Below, piece by piece: positions 1 to 5,140 of a DNA stretch of 5,493 bases. The first letter of the stretch is position 1, and every line of letters starts with the position of its first letter. The DNA is taken from assembly GCA_016208845.1 (NCBI GenBank), contig JACQXH010000049.1, forward strand, positions 1-5,493, written 5' to 3'. The translations under genes and the position numbers were made by a program. The notes beneath the pieces are model-generated. The model was not told where the DNA came from, ran no database searches, and saw only the letters and a list, made by a program, of their open reading frames with translations. The DNA is from Nitrospirota bacterium. GTDB lineage: Bacteria > Nitrospirota > Thermodesulfovibrionia > UBA6902 > BMS3Bbin08.

Positions 1-400
1 ATATCCCATAGTTGGCGATCAGGACTATGAGTGTCGTAAGGACCGCCGGCCCGACTATCAGGGGAACTCCTATCGGGACAACGCCGATTGTTTCATGCGT
101 CCTCCTCTTTTCTTCCAGTCTTATGATATCAAGGATCGCTATAACGAGGAGGATGAGTCCGCCTGCTATCTTAAAATCGTCGACAGTAATGCCTAAAACT
201 TTGAAGACCGCGTTGAATATCGCAACAAAGAGCAGACTCACTGCCAGGGCTGTTACTGTTGATTGTTTGATAACAGCCTTTCTCTTACTGTCAGTCATGT
301 CGCCCGTAAGAGAGATAAATATAGGAAGAACGGCGAACACATCCATCGCTACGAACAACGGGATAAAGGTATTGAGCAGCACTTTTAATGTATCCGGCAT
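1..400 (-). CDS. MarC family (UPF0056) integral membrane protein, 3' end cut by window edge
   Basis: The first 133 codons are present; families of this type are usually about 200 residues, so roughly a third is missing beyond position 1. Visible features are a hydrophobic first helix (about residues 8-31, FIPLFVAMDVFAVLPIFISL), a second at about 49-69, a third at about 77-93 (IAGGLILLVIAILDII), and the family-like stretch GVVPIGVPLIVGPAVLTT (106-123), which matches the conserved P-x-x-x-P-L-x-x-G-P loop of MarC/YchE-type proteins. It is an inner-membrane protein. The family was named after the mar locus, but its transport role is not established, so no substrate is assigned. The start is the ATG at 400-398: an in-frame stop lies a few codons upstream and the first helix follows directly. 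There is no Shine-Dalgarno sequence, because the -10 box of a good promoter ends only 6 nt before the ATG. The family call is firm; the function is not known. Confidence 0.9.
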   Translation of the reverse strand, partial: MPDTLKVLLNTFIPLFVAMDVFAVLPIFISLTGDMTDSKRKAVIKQSTVTALAVSLLFVAIFNAVFKVLGITVDDFKIAGGLILLVIAILDIIRLEEKRRTHETIGVVPIGVPLIVGPAVLTTLIVLIANYGI

Positions 401-406
401 ATACAG

Positions 407-435
407 ATTATAAATGGATTTGAATATTCAGTCAA
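407..435 (-). promoter_or_regulatory. sigma70-type promoter of the marC-like gene, probably leaderless
   Basis: On the minus strand TTGACT (435-430) is followed by a 17-nt spacer and a perfect TATAAT (412-407). Only 6 nt separate the -10 box from the ATG at 400, so the expected transcription start falls on or next to the A of the start codon. This fits the absence of any ribosome binding site. Confidence 0.7.
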
Positions 436-447
436 AATAATAAATTA

Positions 448-478
448 GCCACGGATCTGCACGAATAGCACAGATTTA
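448..478. repeat. degenerate dispersed intergenic repeat remnant
   Basis: The stretch contains the words GCCACGGATCTGCACG and AATAGCACAGATTTA. It resembles the 'ccacggatctgcacggat...gcacagat' type of short repeat found scattered between genes in many environmental genomes. That resemblance is from memory, and only one degenerate copy is in the window. No ORF is supported between 401 and 614. Confidence 0.35.
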
Positions 479-532
479 TTTTGGATAAATTCATGAGGAG
501 ATTTGTGAATGATCCGGGTCAAGCCTTGTTTG

Positions 533-570
533 AAAAAAAGCCTTTCCTGAAACAGTGTTTCAGGAAAGGC
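533..570 (-). terminator. intrinsic terminator of the ankyrin-repeat gene
   Basis: A perfect 14-bp stem (570-557 with 553-540, arms GTTTCAGGAAAGGC and GCCTTTCCTGAAAC on the plus strand) closes a 3-nt loop. On the minus strand it is followed immediately by a run of seven T (539-533). It lies about 45 nt past the ankyrin stop codon, and the T run is on the correct side only for minus-strand transcription. Confidence 0.9.
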
Positions 571-614
571 CGGTCGTATTCAAATCTTAAGCTATATCTG
601 ATTCGGACTTATTC

Positions 615-1595
615 CTAAATCTTTTTGCAAATAACTCCTTTAGGTAAAAAGATGTCATCCATTCTTGGGTGTTCGGTAAAAGACACAGGCCTTATTGATG
701 CGTTATTTGCGCCGCTTGCCAGTAACGCCTTAACAATTTCTGAGTGTCCCTGAGAGGAAGCATATGTTGCGGCTGTTTTTCTGTTTGCGTCCATTGCATT
801 GACGTCAGCCCCGTCTGCCAGAAGGGCTTTTACTATCTCATTGCGTCCCGACCATGCCGCAGCTATGAGGGCGGTCTCTCCGTTAGAGTCTTTGGTGTTG
901 ACATCAGCGCCGCTTGCCAGCAGGGCATTAACTGTTTCAGTATGACCTTTAAGCGAAGCATACATTAAAGCCGTCATGCCCAGGCAGTTTTTCTCGTCTA
1001 TATTGGCGCCGCTTGCCAGCAGGATTTTCATTATCTCGGTCCGGCCTGCCAATGCCGATGTTATCAAGGCAGTTGCTCCATTGAAATCCTTTGAATTAAC
1101 ATCAGCGCCGCTTGCCAAAAGGGTCCTGACGGTTTCAGCGTCGCCTCCGATTGATGCCTCGATCAGGGCCGTCCCTCCGTTAAAATCCTTTGCATTTATA
1201 TTGACGCCTCTGGCCAGCAATATCTTTACTATTTCATTGCGTCCTGCCCATGAAGCAGCCTCCAGGGCTGTTTCTCCGTGAATACTCCTTGCATTGACAT
1301 CAGCGCCCCGGGCCATCAGGATATTGACTATATCAATGCGTCCCATGATCGAGGCAGCCATCAATGCGGTTTCTCCGTCTTTGTCTTTTGCATTAATGTC
1401 AGCCCCTTTGGCAAGCAGGCTTTTTACTGTCTCGGTCCTGCCTGCAAATGCCGCGGCTTTCAGATCCTCATTGGGGCCGGCAGAGGAGATCGATGCATTG
1501 AGAATCAATGAGACCGCAGCAGTGAAGAAAATTACTATGATTTGTCCTTTCCTGATACTCGCATTAAATCCATTTGTAAATTGCAAATACTTCAT
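615..1595 (-). CDS. exported ankyrin-repeat protein (eight repeats)
   Basis: The protein has 326 residues. It starts with a signal peptide: a basic, polar N-terminus (to about residue 17), a hydrophobic core IIVIFFTAAVSLILNA (about 19-34), and a likely signal peptidase I site after SISSA (A39). Eight consecutive 33-residue ankyrin repeats follow: 46-78, 79-111, 112-144, 145-177, 178-210, 211-243, 244-276 and 277-309. Most carry the canonical G-x-x-E-I/T-V-K-x-L-L-A-x-G-A-D-V-N and G-x-T-A-L signatures. The 17-residue tail ends in basic CKKI. Ankyrin arrays form curved solenoids that bind other proteins; the signal peptide puts this one in the periplasm or outside the cell, and the partner is unknown. 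The ATG at 1595 is chosen over the in-frame ATG at 1646 because it follows a strong Shine-Dalgarno and places the signal peptide at the N-terminus. The stop is TAG. It has its own promoter and terminator. There is no catalytic domain. Confidence 0.93.
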   Translation of the reverse strand: MKYLQFTNGFNASIRKGQIIVIFFTAAVSLILNASISSAGPNEDLKAAAFAGRTETVKSLLAKGADINAKDKDGETALMAASIMGRIDIVNILMARGADVNARSIHGETALEAASWAGRNEIVKILLARGVNINAKDFNGGTALIEASIGGDAETVRTLLASGADVNSKDFNGATALITSALAGRTEIMKILLASGANIDEKNCLGMTALMYASLKGHTETVNALLASGADVNTKDSNGETALIAAAWSGRNEIVKALLADGADVNAMDANRKTAATYASSQGHSEIVKALLASGANNASIRPVSFTEHPRMDDIFLPKGVICKKI

Positions 1596-1601
1596 AAAAA
1601 G

Positions 1602-1611
1602 CCCTCCTCCT
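1602..1611 (-). promoter_or_regulatory. ribosome binding site fixing the ankyrin gene start
   Basis: The minus strand reads AGGAGGAGGG (1611-1602) with 6 nt before the ATG at 1595. An upstream in-frame ATG at 1646 would make this purine run coding (SGGG) and add 17 residues ahead of the signal peptide, so the downstream start is preferred. Confidence 0.85.
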
Positions 1612-1691
1612 GAAAAGAGGTTAATGATCAGCGAAGGATTCGCCATTTGTTTTTTAATTATCAGTAAGATTAATCAATTAATAAAATTTTC

Positions 1692-1709
1692 TGATATTTA
1701 AAAATATCA
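1692..1709. promoter_or_regulatory. palindrome overlapping the ankyrin -10 box, candidate operator
   Basis: TGATATTT (1692-1699) and AAATATCA (1702-1709) are perfect inverted arms separated by AA. The palindrome covers the whole -10 box (1701-1706) and reaches the expected start point, where a bound dimeric regulator would block polymerase. It is A+T rich, so chance symmetry in a promoter is possible. Confidence 0.35.
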
Positions 1710-1729
1710 TAAAGAAAAACAGATGTCAA
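1701..1729 (-). promoter_or_regulatory. sigma70-type promoter of the ankyrin gene
   Basis: A perfect -35 box TTGACA (1729-1724) is followed by a 17-nt spacer and a -10 box TATTTT (1706-1701). The 5' leader would be about 100 nt. The flanking sequence is A+T rich. Confidence 0.6.
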
Positions 1730-1793
1730 TCACAAAAAAAATTGAGGAAAGTAACCCTTTAGTTACGGGTGGTATAGTATGTCTTAAAGAAGG

Positions 1794-1822
1794 ATTCCCG
1801 GTCCCGATGCCTCGGGAGGAAT
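1794..1822 (-). repeat. dispersed palindromic repeat, GTCATTCC...GGAAT type (copy 1)
   Basis: The outer arms ATTCC/GGAAT (1794-1798 and 1818-1822) enclose an inner stem CCCGA/TCGGG (1803-1807 and 1812-1816). Read on the minus strand it begins GTCATTCC and ends GGAATCC. It lies back to back with copy 2, about 30 nt away, in the spacer between the ankyrin and cytochrome genes. The rest of the 1596-2031 spacer holds the ankyrin promoter and the cytochrome terminator, and no gene is seen there. Confidence 0.6.
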
Positions 1823-1852
1823 GACAGGACTCTTGTTATTCCCTATGATGTC

Positions 1853-1892
1853 ATTCCGGCTTGCCTGCCTGTCCGGTAGGCAGGTCCGGAAT
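1853..1892 (+). repeat. dispersed palindromic repeat, GTCATTCC...GGAAT type (copy 2)
   Basis: The outer arms ATTCCGG (1853-1859) and CCGGAAT (1886-1892) enclose an inner arm pair CCTGCCT (1864-1870) and AGGCAGG (1878-1884) with a 7-nt loop. It reads GTCATTCC...GGAATC on the plus strand, divergent from copy 1. The shared outer ends with different inner arms are typical of a repeat family. Confidence 0.7.
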
Positions 1893-1982
1893 CTCTCTCC
1901 TCTGCCTCTCATAACTGAATGGTTACCGGTGAAAGGGCCTGATAATCGGGGTGATTAGACGGCGCGAAGATCAATAAGTTAA

Positions 1983-2022
1983 TATGGCGCTCTGTCCCGG
2001 GATCAAGAGACAGAGCGCCATA
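1983..2022 (-). terminator. hairpin terminator downstream of the cytochrome gene
   Basis: A perfect 14-bp stem (TATGGCGCTCTGTC at 1983-1996 and its complement at 2009-2022) has a 12-nt loop and begins 10 nt past the TAA at 2034-2032. On the minus strand the 3' flank TTAACTTATT is only moderately T rich, so termination may be less efficient than at 533-570. Its position right behind the second part of the cytochrome frame supports 2032 as the real end of that gene. Confidence 0.65.
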
Positions 2023-2031
2023 AATTAATTA

Positions 2032-3198
2032 TTATGGGAATTCTACTTTTTTACTTGCCTGCTGAATATCTGCCTTAAGGTCTTTGTCATATACATATCT
2101 ATAAGTCGCTTCAATAGTGACAGACTTCGTGCCTGCAGCAAGCGGGACTACATAGGTAAACGATTCTGGCTGCCCCGGTTCAAGGGCGTCATATATATGG
2201 TCCATAGCGGTTATGTCCCAGTTGTTGAGGCCGAGATAGCCTTCCTTGTTGTGTTCGAAATGGAAGTCATATACTTCATATTCCCTTGTTTTTGAAAATA
2301 CCTGTTTTCCGTTCTGGTCTTTCACGGTCACTTCCAGTGCCGTTTTCGGGAAGTATATTCAGCCATGGGGCATTCCGTGCCCGGAATGGCTGCTCAGCTT
2401 GACGTTCACAACGACTCCAGGGACTATCTTGTTCTCAAGATGGTATACATACTCTGTCGTATTGGCTGTTATATCAATACTAATTGCCTCTTTTACAAAG
2501 TCCTTATCATAAATACCGGGGAATTTGTGGTTTGCATATTCCTCACCTTTCATATGACAGCCTTGACAGGTCTCTTTCCCGCCGTGCGCCATATAATGTT
2601 CTTCATAACTTGAGTATAAGGTCGGACATTCTTTTGAAGGAAGCTCGCAGCCATGACACTTGCCGCAGAACTTGGAGGACTTAAGATATTCAGATTTCAC
2701 CGTGTCAAAACCGAACTCATCCTTGTGCGGCGGTTCCTTTGCTTTGCCCGGCCCGTATATGGTCTTTGGCTGAGGATTGCCGTCAGCAACGGCATACTGG
2801 TTATGACAGGCTATGCAGTTGATATTGAGTTTGGACAACTCTTTTATCGCTGCCTCTCTTTTGGCTGCGTCCTTGTCATCCACGGCTGTCACTATCATCT
2901 CTCCGATTTTTATAACAAGTTCTTCAGAGGCATCGCGTATCTGCGGGGCATGACAGCCGAGACAGACATCCTTTAAGTCTTTTCTTTTTGCCTGTGATTT
3001 ATCAAGACCGCTCAGGATGAACGTCCTGAAGGTCTTCAAAACACGGGGGTCGACGATAGACTGTCCGTGCCATGAGCCCTGCCACTCTTTATGAATATCT
3101 TCATGACAATCAGCGCACTTGGATGAATCATATGGCGCGACAAGTTCATCGATCGTTGCCGCTGGGGCGGCACTTGCAGTGAACGGCACTGCGGACAA
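2032..3198 (-). CDS. five-heme c-type cytochrome with in-frame UGA, candidate selenoprotein
   Basis: Read through the UGA, this is one 388-residue frame, numbered from a TTG at 3198. Five CXXCH heme sites are visible: C28ADCH, C79LGCH, C128IACH, C178GKCH and C211QGCH. Extra cysteines C184 and C191 follow the fourth. The WQGSWHG segment (39-45) after heme 1 is typical of cytochrome c554-like multiheme proteins, which carry electrons in the periplasm or at the cell surface. Residues from about 236 to 388 form a heme-free, beta-rich C-terminal domain. The UGA is codon 280 (2361-2359), within HSGHGMPHG-UGA-IYFPKTALEV; the frame then stays open for 108 codons to TAA. A SECIS-like hairpin follows the UGA, so selenocysteine is inferred. 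The N-terminus is problematic: the good Shine-Dalgarno serves an ATG at 3211 in another frame, and SAVPFTASAAPA looks like only the back half of a signal peptide. An indel near 3199-3208 or gene decay are alternatives. The electron partners are unknown. Confidence 0.85.
2324..2343 (-). promoter_or_regulatory. candidate bacterial SECIS element
   Basis: On the minus strand, arm ACGGCACT (2343-2336) pairs fully with AGTG (2332-2329) plus CCGT (2327-2324), leaving a single bulged A at 2328. The apical loop is GGA (2335-2333). The first loop G lies 23 nt after the last base of the UGA. Bacterial SECIS elements are short hairpins inside the coding region just downstream of UGA, with G in the first loop positions and often one bulged base; SelB binds them to deliver Sec-tRNA. 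All these features are present. A competing fold (ACTTC with GAAGT, 2354-2350 with 2333-2329) is weaker. Confidence 0.6.
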
Positions 3199-3208
3199 CC
3201 AATATTCT

Positions 3209-3223
3209 CATACTTCCTCCTTT
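3209..3223 (-). promoter_or_regulatory. strong ribosome binding site and ATG, out of frame with the cytochrome
   Basis: The minus strand reads AAAGGAGG (3223-3216), AAGT, then ATG (3211-3209). This is the best translation start in the region, but its frame gives only 21 codons (beginning MRILVVRSAV) and stops at 3146. The cytochrome frame is shifted relative to it and has a stop overlapping this ATG, leaving only a TTG at 3198 that sits too far (17 nt) from the site. Confidence 0.7.
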
Positions 3224-3288
3224 GTTGAATTATTTGTGTCCCTTCAGAAAAAATATTTCGTCTGGGGAAGATCAAACGGAGTTTCCGA

Positions 3289-3319
3289 ATTATAAATCAA
3301 CATAAGAGACTGCTGTCAA
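3289..3319 (-). promoter_or_regulatory. sigma70-type promoter of the cytochrome gene
   Basis: Perfect hexamers TTGACA (3319-3314) and TATAAT (3294-3289) are separated by 19 nt, slightly longer than the ideal 17 (18 nt if TTATAA is taken as the -10). The leader to the ATG at 3211 would be about 70 nt. Confidence 0.55.
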
Positions 3320-3375
3320 GGCAATATTGATAATAGTTTAATTAAAAAATATTATTTGAGCTTAATAATGGAATT

Positions 3376-3394
3376 AACCACAGAGAACACAGAG
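3376..3394. repeat. ACCACAGAG-ACACAGAG dispersed repeat words
   Basis: AACCACAGAG runs directly into AACACAGAG. The first ten bases recur inverted at 3702-3711 (CTCTGTGGTT), and GAACACAGAG recurs directly at 3642-3651. A related CTCTGTGC lies at 3443-3450. These copies are spread over the roughly 530-bp spacer between the cytochrome and glgC, in which no gene is supported. Confidence 0.5.
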
Positions 3395-3537
3395 TAGAAG
3401 ATTGGCAATATTAAAGAAGAAAAATGAATTTCTATTGATTTTCTCTGTGCACTCCTTTGTGCAACAAAGATTCATATTATATAAATAATTTTCTTATAAA
3501 CGTAAAAGTAATGTCCTGCGATTACGACAATGTTGTC

Positions 3538-3557
3538 ATTCCTGCGGCGGCAGGAAT
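3538..3557. repeat. dispersed palindromic repeat, ATTCCTGC type (copy 3)
   Basis: ATTCCTGC (3538-3545) and GCAGGAAT (3550-3557) are perfect arms around GGCG, preceded by GTC. It has the same GTCATTCC...GGAAT ends as the copies at 1794-1822 and 1853-1892. Confidence 0.65.
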
Positions 3558-3592
3558 ACAGAGGAAAAAACTGGATTCTGTGTCAAATACAG

Positions 3593-3614
3593 AATGCCCG
3601 TGATAACGGGCATT
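3593..3614. terminator. hairpin in the glgC downstream region, weak terminator candidate
   Basis: A 9-bp stem AATGCCCGT (3593-3601) with ACGGGCATT (3606-3614) closes a GATA loop, about 125 nt past the glgC stop. The minus-strand 3' flank (CTGTATTTGA) has no T run, and an overlapping hairpin (ATTCTGT 3575-3581 with ACAGAAT 3589-3595) competes. It is the best candidate glgC terminator in the spacer, but it may be just another intergenic palindrome. Confidence 0.35.
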
Positions 3615-3701
3615 ATTTATGCGTGAGTCAATAGCTTATGAGAACACAGAGAACCCTTTGGGCATTAACGATATCAAATTTAAAGAGATCATCTCTGCGA
3701 T

Positions 3702-3711
3702 CTCTGTGGTT
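3702..3711 (-). repeat. inverted copy of the AACCACAGAG word
   Basis: CTCTGTGGTT is the exact reverse complement of 3376-3385, and CTCTGCGAT just before it is a degenerate second unit. With 3376-3394 it brackets most of the spacer as imperfect inverted ends about 335 bp apart. Confidence 0.5.
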
Positions 3712-3738
3712 TCTTGAAATGCATTTGTAGGGATTAAT

Positions 3739-4956
3739 CTAAATCTGAAGCGATTGCCTTTCGCTTGCTATAACTGTAATGCCTGATGGGTCCTGATATG
3801 CCCGCAGGTACGGCTTGTCACTGCCCTCCCCCAGTTGAACATTATCCTCTATCACATTGTAACAATCCACAATAGTTCTATTAACACGGCAGCCCTTCCT
3901 GAGCACCACCCTGTCCATTATTATTGAATCTTTGATCTCTACTCCATTTTCTATAACAACTCCCCGCCTGATTACACAATTAGTGATCTTTGCATTATTT
4001 ATGATCGATCCTTCAGCGATAAGGCTATTGACGATTTCTGCGCGCAGTATTTTTGTAGCAGGCATATCATTTCTTGAAGGCCTGACAGGCCAGAGCTCAT
4101 TATTCATCTCGAACAGAGGCTTGTCCCCGAGAATATCCTGATGGGCATCCCAATAAGACTTAATAGTCCCGACATCCCTCCAGTAGCCCTTTTCCTCGTG
4201 AGGTTGAATCCCGGCAACTTCGCTGCTCGCGAAATCATAGGCAAAGACTCTCTTGTTCCCTACAAGGCTTGGAATCACATACCCTCCGAAATCGTGTTCT
4301 TTTTTTCTTTGAGCATCTGCCAGCGCACTAAACAGAATGTCCGCTTTAAATATATAGTTGCCCATGGAGCAGTAAGCGCGCTCCGGGTCTGTCGGCATGG
4401 GGGTTGGATTATCGGGTTTTTCCTCAAAACCCTTGATCCTGCCGTCAACATCAGCGACAATTATACCGAAGGAACTTCCCTCGCTCAAATGTATTGGCCG
4501 CGTAGCCACAGTCACGTCAGCATCGTTTTTTAAATGGAAATCTATCATCTTGCGGATATCCATGCGATAGATGTGGTCAGCTCCAAAGACAGCAACAAGC
4601 TCAGGTTTGTGATGACGGATAAGGTTGAGGTTCTGAAATACGGCATCAGCAGTCCCCTGAAACCAGTCAGGCCCGAACCTCATCTGTGGAGGGACCACGG
4701 TAACAAAATGGTCGTGCATGACAGACGAGAGCCCCCAGTTTTCTCTCACATAGTCTATAATGGACTGGGATTTATACTGCACAAGAAGATAGATGGAAAA
4801 AATGTGGGAATTTATAAAATTGCTAAGAACAAAATCGACTATGCAGTTCCTCCCTCCGAAAGGGACCGCCGGCTTTGAGCGCTCAAATGTAAGAGGGAAA
4901 AGCCTCTTGCCCCTGCCCCCGGCTAAGACCATTGCCAATACCTTAGGCTGTGCCAT
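3739..4956 (-). CDS. glgC: glucose-1-phosphate adenylyltransferase (ADP-glucose pyrophosphorylase)
   Basis: This 405-residue protein makes ADP-glucose and pyrophosphate from ATP and glucose 1-phosphate, the first committed step of bacterial glycogen synthesis in the cytoplasm. Its length is close to that of known GlgC proteins. The N-terminal nucleotidyltransferase domain (about 6-270) shows the ATP loop LAGGRGKRLFPLT (11-23), SKPAVPFGG (27-35), WFQGTADAVFQN (98-109), the metal and catalytic region GADHIYRMD (125-133), the glucose-1-phosphate loop FEEKP with K180, and YWRDVGT (258-264). The C-terminal left-handed beta-helix (about 300-385) is seen in hexapeptide-like runs such as INNAKITNCVIRRGVVIENGVEI. 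Where E. coli has the activator-contact lysine (K39, GGK), this protein has R36 (GGRNCIVDF), so allosteric control may differ. The ATG at 4956 has a Shine-Dalgarno GAGAGG (4968-4963) 6 nt upstream; the stop is TAG. No other glg gene is adjacent. Confidence 0.97.
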   Translation of the reverse strand: MAQPKVLAMVLAGGRGKRLFPLTFERSKPAVPFGGRNCIVDFVLSNFINSHIFSIYLLVQYKSQSIIDYVRENWGLSSVMHDHFVTVVPPQMRFGPDWFQGTADAVFQNLNLIRHHKPELVAVFGADHIYRMDIRKMIDFHLKNDADVTVATRPIHLSEGSSFGIIVADVDGRIKGFEEKPDNPTPMPTDPERAYCSMGNYIFKADILFSALADAQRKKEHDFGGYVIPSLVGNKRVFAYDFASSEVAGIQPHEEKGYWRDVGTIKSYWDAHQDILGDKPLFEMNNELWPVRPSRNDMPATKILRAEIVNSLIAEGSIINNAKITNCVIRRGVVIENGVEIKDSIIMDRVVLRKGCRVNRTIVDCYNVIEDNVQLGEGSDKPYLRAYQDPSGITVIASERQSLQI

Positions 4957-4984
4957 TATTTTCCTCTCTCATGAAAAGTGTTAT

Positions 4985-5060
4985 GCGTAATGAGTGAAGC
5001 GTGATGAGTTAAATAAAATTCTTTTTCACTCTGATAACGCATTACGGATTACTCATCACG
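4985..5060. repeat. nested short repeats between ssrA and glgC
   Basis: CGTGATGAGT (5000-5009) and ACTCATCACG (5051-5060) are perfect inverted arms. Inside and beside them lie GCGTAATGAGTGA (4985-4997) and, inverted, TCACTC (5026-5031) and GCATTACG (5039-5046). All look like variants of one roughly 9-base unit (CGTAATGAG or CGTGATGAG), so the stretch is a degenerate mix of direct and inverted copies. It occupies the glgC upstream region, where I see no convincing promoter. Confidence 0.5.
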
Positions 5061-5072
5061 GCTTGCAGCCCC

Positions 5073-5116
5073 TTGCATCCTTCTACAAACAGGAACATGC
5101 TGTTCCCTTGATGCAA
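5073..5116 (-). terminator. two-part hairpin downstream of tmRNA, possible terminator or processing site
   Basis: An outer stem TTGCATC (5073-5079) with GATGCAA (5110-5116) encloses an inner stem GGAACA (5092-5097) with TGTTCC (5101-5106) and a 3-nt loop. It lies 25 nt past the tmRNA 3' end. No T run follows on the minus strand, so it is not a classical intrinsic terminator; read-through into glgC cannot be excluded. Confidence 0.35.
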
Positions 5117-5140
5117 AAGATATTGATAGAGCAAGTGGTC

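Noticed and set aside
12..413. Plus-strand open frame antiparallel to the marC-like gene
   Set aside because: It is a shadow: the minus strand gives a recognisable MarC family protein with a promoter, while the plus frame has no family features.
680..1470. CRISPR-like or other non-coding tandem array of 99-bp units
   Set aside because: The periodicity is fully explained by 33-codon ankyrin repeats; there are no short identical repeats with unique spacers.
744..1701. Several plus-strand open frames opposite the ankyrin gene
   Set aside because: They are repetitive only because the ankyrin repeats keep the antisense frames open; none has a convincing start site or domain.
2032..2331. A separate small gene starting at GTG 2331
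   Set aside because: It is in the same frame as the cytochrome, has no ribosome binding site, and begins in mid-domain. It is better read as the continuation past the UGA.
2359..2361. UGA reassigned genome-wide to Gly or Trp
   Set aside because: Only one in-frame UGA is seen in the window, while glgC, ankyrin and the other genes use normal Trp and Gly codons.
3036..3275. Minus-strand frame starting MIFPRRNIFSEG over the cytochrome 5' end
   Set aside because: It overlaps the heme-coding region in another frame, has no ribosome binding site, and crosses the cytochrome's promoter leader.
4141..4878. Plus-strand frames opposite glgC
   Set aside because: They are shadows of a full-length, clearly recognisable GlgC.
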